Shown: piece by piece, positions 59,486 to 64,000 of the stretch
How positions within the stretch are numbered: the first letter of the stretch is position 1
Layout of the letters: every line of letters starts with the position of its first letter
Source of the DNA: Hofstenia miamia
Taxonomy: Eukaryota > Xenacoelomorpha > Acoela
Length of the DNA: 64,000 nucleotides
NCBI GenBank assembly: GCA_004352715.1
Contig: SCFE01000101.1
Coordinates: 1,110,993-1,174,992 of the forward strand
Direction of reading: 5' to 3'
The notes under the pieces: model-generated
What the model was told of the DNA's origin: nothing
The model's input: only the letters and a program-made list of their open reading frames with translations
The model's database searches: none
Position numbers and translations under genes: made by a program

Positions 59486-60370
59486 TGTAGAATCACAGGG
59501 TGTGTCTAGCAGCTCAAGTGGTACAAAGGTTGCAGAAGAATACCATCACCAAGAGCATCCCACTCTCTAACAAAACAAATGAAGATCAGTAATTTGCCAA
59601 TTTCATTTTAGAAAAAAGTAATTCCAAGATGGTTAAAATAGCAACCAATTCACATGGCATCTTGCCAAAGCCAAGCCTTTAGAATCCATCCTTACAATCC
59701 AAGGTGCTAATTGTGTGTCTCAAGTTTTAATTTCTAGCTCAATACAAATAATTTATCTCAGTGTTTATCTTCTCAGCTCATATAATAAAGATATTAAATA
59801 ACATGTAGTTACCATGTATTCATGTATGCCAACAGCATAGAATGTTCACATTGTGTCATAATTTGTGCATGTTCAATCAACAGATGTTGTAGTTCTTTTA
59901 TTGCCTATCCTTACATGTAGCCTAAAGCAACCACAATATGGGCTCACATCTGTCATGGAGTGAGTTATCGCCCCAGGCACAGCAGAGTTCCTCCCACATT
60001 ATCACCAGATCTTACAATTTCATTATTATAAAATTCATACCAGAGCTAAAATGGTTAGTAAAATATAAAATAATAAAAGAGCAAATGTTATTCAGTGAGA
60101 ACAAATTTATTTGACATTTGCTTACATTTTAGTTCCCTATTTATTACAAAAGAAGGTAAATATTTACCATTTTTTACAAAAGTTTGTTTCCCTCCCAAAT
60201 TAACTGAGCAATTACATGTAATCTAAAGCTCAAGGGGACAATCACTAAGTTTGAAACTTAAGTTCAAAAAGATTACAAATTAATAATTCATTAAACTAAA
60301 TAGCACCAAATTAATTTGAGAGTGCCTAAAATTAAAATAAAATAAAAGAAAGGCCCTGAGTGACTCTACA
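59486..60370 (-). repeat. LTR-like repeat in reverse orientation, 885 bp
   Basis: Begins TGTAGAATCACAGGG and ends GGCCCTGAGTGACTCTACA, the reverse complement of the family at 58025. No matching flank duplication was found, so the copy may be old. Confidence 0.78.
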
Positions 60371-61213
60371 TTAAATATAATAGGCAGATGAAATATAGAC
60401 TTACATGATAAAGGCAATTTCATTTTCTGAAAAATTATACATGCAAGATTATTTGTAGGATTTATACATATACATGCCTTCATTAATACACTATTATAAT
60501 ATTAGTTTTACACAATGGTCTTTTCTCTGCATTTCTCATTGGTTAATATGGCTTTTCAGGGATGTACACATTTCCTGAATTTTACATCTTTTGTTGACAT
60601 CACACACTTTTCAGTTTATTTGGTTTGTGACTCTTGCTCACAATCTTGTTGATAACTTTTCCATTTTATTGTGCAGTTGCCATAGAAATGAGAATATGTT
60701 TTCCAGGCAATTCACCATTCTTGTAGTTGATGTACTCATACACACTTGACCCAATCACTGGATATGATTTCCAATAATTAAATTAACTACAACTATATGT
60801 TAAGATCAACTTCTAACCTTTCAAATGCTTGTAAATAGTGTATTATTCACACATCAAAAATATAGGCACATTCTAAAGATAGATTGCTAAGAAATTTGAG
60901 AAAATTGCAAACTAATTTTTTGTAAGCATAAGATCTCTACAATTTCAGCCACATGTCAAGTCTAAGGTCAAATATTGCTTAAAAATACAAATATTAATGT
61001 GTGCTCAATTAAAATACCAGAAATATTAAAAACACATGAAATATTGCAAATTAGTACAAATGAAGAAAGCAAAAACATTAAATACAGGGATCAAAGGTGT
61101 ACAAATGTTTATATGTGTAGACATATTTTGAGATCTAAACTGAGGCCCCAGCTTTACATGTATTTTAAGAATGAAATCAATGGAAAGTATCAGGTGGCCA
61201 GGCCTACAAATTC
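60371..61213. other. CpG-free stretch with repeats shared with 56.3 and 63.2 kb
   Basis: No CpG was seen from 60001 to 61000. 60400-60600 resembles 63170-63400 in direct orientation (GGATTTATACA, ACATGC, GTACACATT, TTACATCTTTTG), and 60770-60900 resembles 56340-56480. An ORF at 60975-61253 has no recognisable domain. Confidence 0.5.
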
Positions 61214-64000
61214 AGCTAAGATGTTTCCACCATCACTTTATTTAGATTGTTGAATATGACTCCAGGATAATATATAAATTCTACAAGTCAAACTGACATT
61301 AATTGGCCAGACAAGTACTATTTAATGCCATGTTGTTCAAGATAACAAAAAAGCATAAAATTGCTTAAAAATGTTTCAATTATTGATTGAAATAGGAAAC
61401 TTAATAAGTGTTCAAGGAAATAATTCACCCCAAACTGCTATGAAAATTTTAAGTGTTGAAAAAAAACCCAAAATAAAATGGATATTTGGTAAAATTCAAC
61501 AATATATGTTCCTGTATAATAAGAAACCATGAAATTACCGCATCTATTTTGTAGCTGAGTGTAAAGCATGGTTAGATTGGCCAAGCATTAACTACAATTT
61601 ACACTCATCAACCAGATTATCCATGAATTTGATATATTCTTTAATGTAATATGAAAGACATGGTTTTCTAATATGAAACATCGCCATGTAAAATGAATAG
61701 CTGAAACAGATTTTTACAAGATATGATATGATTTATTAAATATAACAAAGAACCTTTAAAATAACATTATTTTATAATTTATTTGCTGAATATTTTTCCT
61801 GAATTTCTTCTTGTTTTTACAAAATTCACTGCTCCATTTTTTTCTTGACCTGTGTTGTTTAGTGATTATAGTCTCCAAGGAAATTAGAACAGGGTGTTTT
61901 TATTGAAAAAAAATTTTCATAGTGTTTGCTTAATGTAGTAATGGTTTATTTGATATGATATTTTAGAAATAACTATTCAAAGTTAGTATGCTAGTCTTTT
62001 ATTGAAGACATAAAAGGATTTGCATTGTGAAAAAAATTCAACACCCACCAACCAATCTCTGTAAAAATTGAATAATGTTTTTGTTTTAATTTGGAATTTT
62101 TACCTATTCCCACTATAAATTACCATGTGTTGTAAAAACTTAACAAATGCCACTAGATCAAAGCAATCTATCCATTACCATCACATTATTCACACACACA
62201 TTTTTACTTCTCTTCCTAAATTCTTTTGTGTTGATATTAGTATGATCAGATATATCCCTGTTGTTTTACCATCATTTTGTTCAAATTTAAATACTTAATG
62301 TTAATGTAGAGTTCATTTCTTTCATTACAATTTCTTGGGATGATAGTGAATATTAAATATTTATTCATTAAATATATAATTCTATGGATAAAATCCACTG
62401 TGAAATTCAATTTTTTGAAATGAATGAGTAGTGAAGAATATCATGGGCCCCTTCCACAAATATCATCTTTCGGACACTCTGATTCATGGTCTATCTTAGG
62501 TTGTAGATATAGATGAGGAGTGTTCAACACCATCTAGCAACAGTGTAATTACTGACTCATTAATGTTTGCAAGGGCCAATTTGGCAATGATTCATAAAAA
62601 AATACTTGCTATAGTGACTCATTTATATGGTCATGTTAATTATATGTTTGTTAATATAACTGGATAATAGGTATATCACATGGTATTTAGTTTGCATGCC
62701 TACTACAGTGAATTGTACCTGCTATAGTGACTTTGTTATTTACATAGGGCCAATTTAGATTACACAGTTTACAATGATTCACTAATTTTATGTCGCCATT
62801 CTTGTTTCCATGCTTACATTGTTTATTACATTGTTTTTTGTTGACATAGGACATTGTTAGCTAGAGGGTTACCCCATGTTTTTTGATGATACATTGCTGA
62901 CTAATAATTTTCCTTTCTCTTAAAAAATTCCCTATGTTTCTATTGCTTAGCTAGTCTTCATGCAAAATTAATTTGTTTTCAGAAATCAATTCATTACATG
63001 CAAAGATCTCATTTTGTTTTTCAAAACACTTTATTTCCATTGTAAAAATTACATGCATTTAATTCATTTTTCTAATATCAAAATACAAAATTGAAAAAAT
63101 TTTAGTTAAACTTGACATAACAGCCATAATACACATTAAAAGCAAACTAGTTTTCAGAAAAATTAAAAATGGATTATGTATAAAGATGCAATTTCATTTC
63201 CTAAAAATTATACATTTAATTTTATTAATAGGATTTATACACATACATGCATTCAATATACAATATTATTATTATAATAGGTTTACATGTTGATCTTTGT
63301 TTGCCTTTTTTAGGTGTACAAAGATCTTTCATGGCTGTACACATTGTAGACTGTTACATCTTTTGCTGAGTTTTACATGGCAATCTTCTTTTCTGCATTT
63401 ATTTGTGGTTTGTATAAATTTTTGGGGAGTGTACACATTTGTAGACTGTTACATCTTTTGTAAACTTACAGAGCTTTTCCAGTTTTATTTGCTTTTTTGA
63501 GGGTTTACATTCTTTGTGTGCATTACATGGGCTTTCCACTATTCCACTAATTTGTAATTTTATTGTAAGGTTTTCACTTCCCACTCTGTATATATGATTT
63601 TCTGATTTTCAATCATCATAATTGAAAGCTTGGTCAATCTAACCATGTTTTATGCTCAGATATGAAATGAATGTTTGATTTAATGGTTTTTTATTATACA
63701 GTTACATTTATTGTTGAATTTTACTGAAAATGCATTTAAATTTAGGTCTTATTCAACACTCAGAACTTGTGTAGAGGTGCTGGGGTGAATTTATTCCTTG
63801 AACACTTATTAAGTATCCTATTTCAATCAATAATTAAAGTGTTTTTAACTGCTTTTATGCTTTTTTGTTATCTTGAGTAACATGGCATTAAATAACACTT
63901 GTCTAAGCCAAATAATGTCAATTTAACTTGTCAAATTCATATATTATCATGGAGTCATAGTCAACAATCTAAATGAAGTGATGGCAGAAATATCTTAGCT
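61214..64000. repeat. Long inverted repeat running off the window end
   Basis: 61214-61465 pairs with the reverse complement of about 63745-64000. Shared blocks include AGCTAAGAT, TTTAGATTGTTGA, TGACTCCA, ATGCCATGTTGTTCA in degraded form, and ATAATTCACCCCA. Pairing continues to the last base of the window, so the right arm is incomplete. The 2.3 kb between holds no recognised gene; a TTGTAGACTGTTACATCTTTTG block occurs twice at about 63345 and 63437. Confidence 0.75.

Noticed and set aside
1-64000. CRISPR array, prokaryotic operon, riboswitch or tRNA gene
   Set aside because: No regularly spaced short repeats with unique spacers, no operon-like gene packing, and no cloverleaf that I could support; the content is that of an animal nuclear genome.

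Overview
The window is AT-rich nuclear DNA of a metazoan, most likely an invertebrate. The evidence is a gene with a 4F2hc/SLC3A2-type membrane anchor, GT/AG splice signals, and a mix of decayed animal mobile elements: Polinton/Maverick, Penelope-like, mariner, pogo, hAT, a non-LTR retrotransposon and LTR-like repeats. No phylum can be fixed from sequence alone. There is no prokaryotic operon structure, CRISPR array or recognisable RNA gene. All five long N runs are exactly 1000 bases, so they are scaffold placeholders and true distances across them are unknown.

Layout. 1-3131 is the terminal arm of a Polinton-type element carrying a small hAT insertion; its end cuts into an unidentified minus-strand ORF (3132-3448). 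4452-9284 holds a decayed protein-primed DNA polymerase B gene of Polinton/adintovirus type, with N-terminal zinc fingers and apparently spliced 5' exons. 11-24 kb is a transposon graveyard: a Penelope fragment, a long inverted-repeat element, a pogo-like transposase, a second Penelope remnant with a mariner inserted in it, a mariner N-terminus, and a hAT C-terminus. 27.5-28.5 kb carries the one host-like gene seen. 30-37 kb holds hAT-type elements, a CR1/Jockey-like reverse transcriptase remnant and palindromic MITEs.

40345-46676 is a second Polinton-type element with inverted ends and a perfect 6-bp target duplication; its left arm is the inverted homologue of 1-3131. 46.7-64 kb has no recognisable host gene. 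It holds an internally deleted mariner/IS630-type transposon, a ~1 kb tandem duplication with a hAT insertion in one unit, several copies of an ~0.9 kb LTR-like repeat, and an inverted repeat that runs off the window end.

Two larger patterns stand out. From about 36.8 kb rightwards the background almost lacks CpG (0-2 per kb by eye, against about 18 per kb at 24-25 kb), while younger insertions there keep CpG. Two single-N positions (14554, 41611) each sit between near-identical tandem copies, which points to assembly joins. I found no intact multi-gene system; the interest lies in nested mobile DNA, the intron-bearing polymerase remnant, the short SLC3A2-like gene and the CpG boundary.
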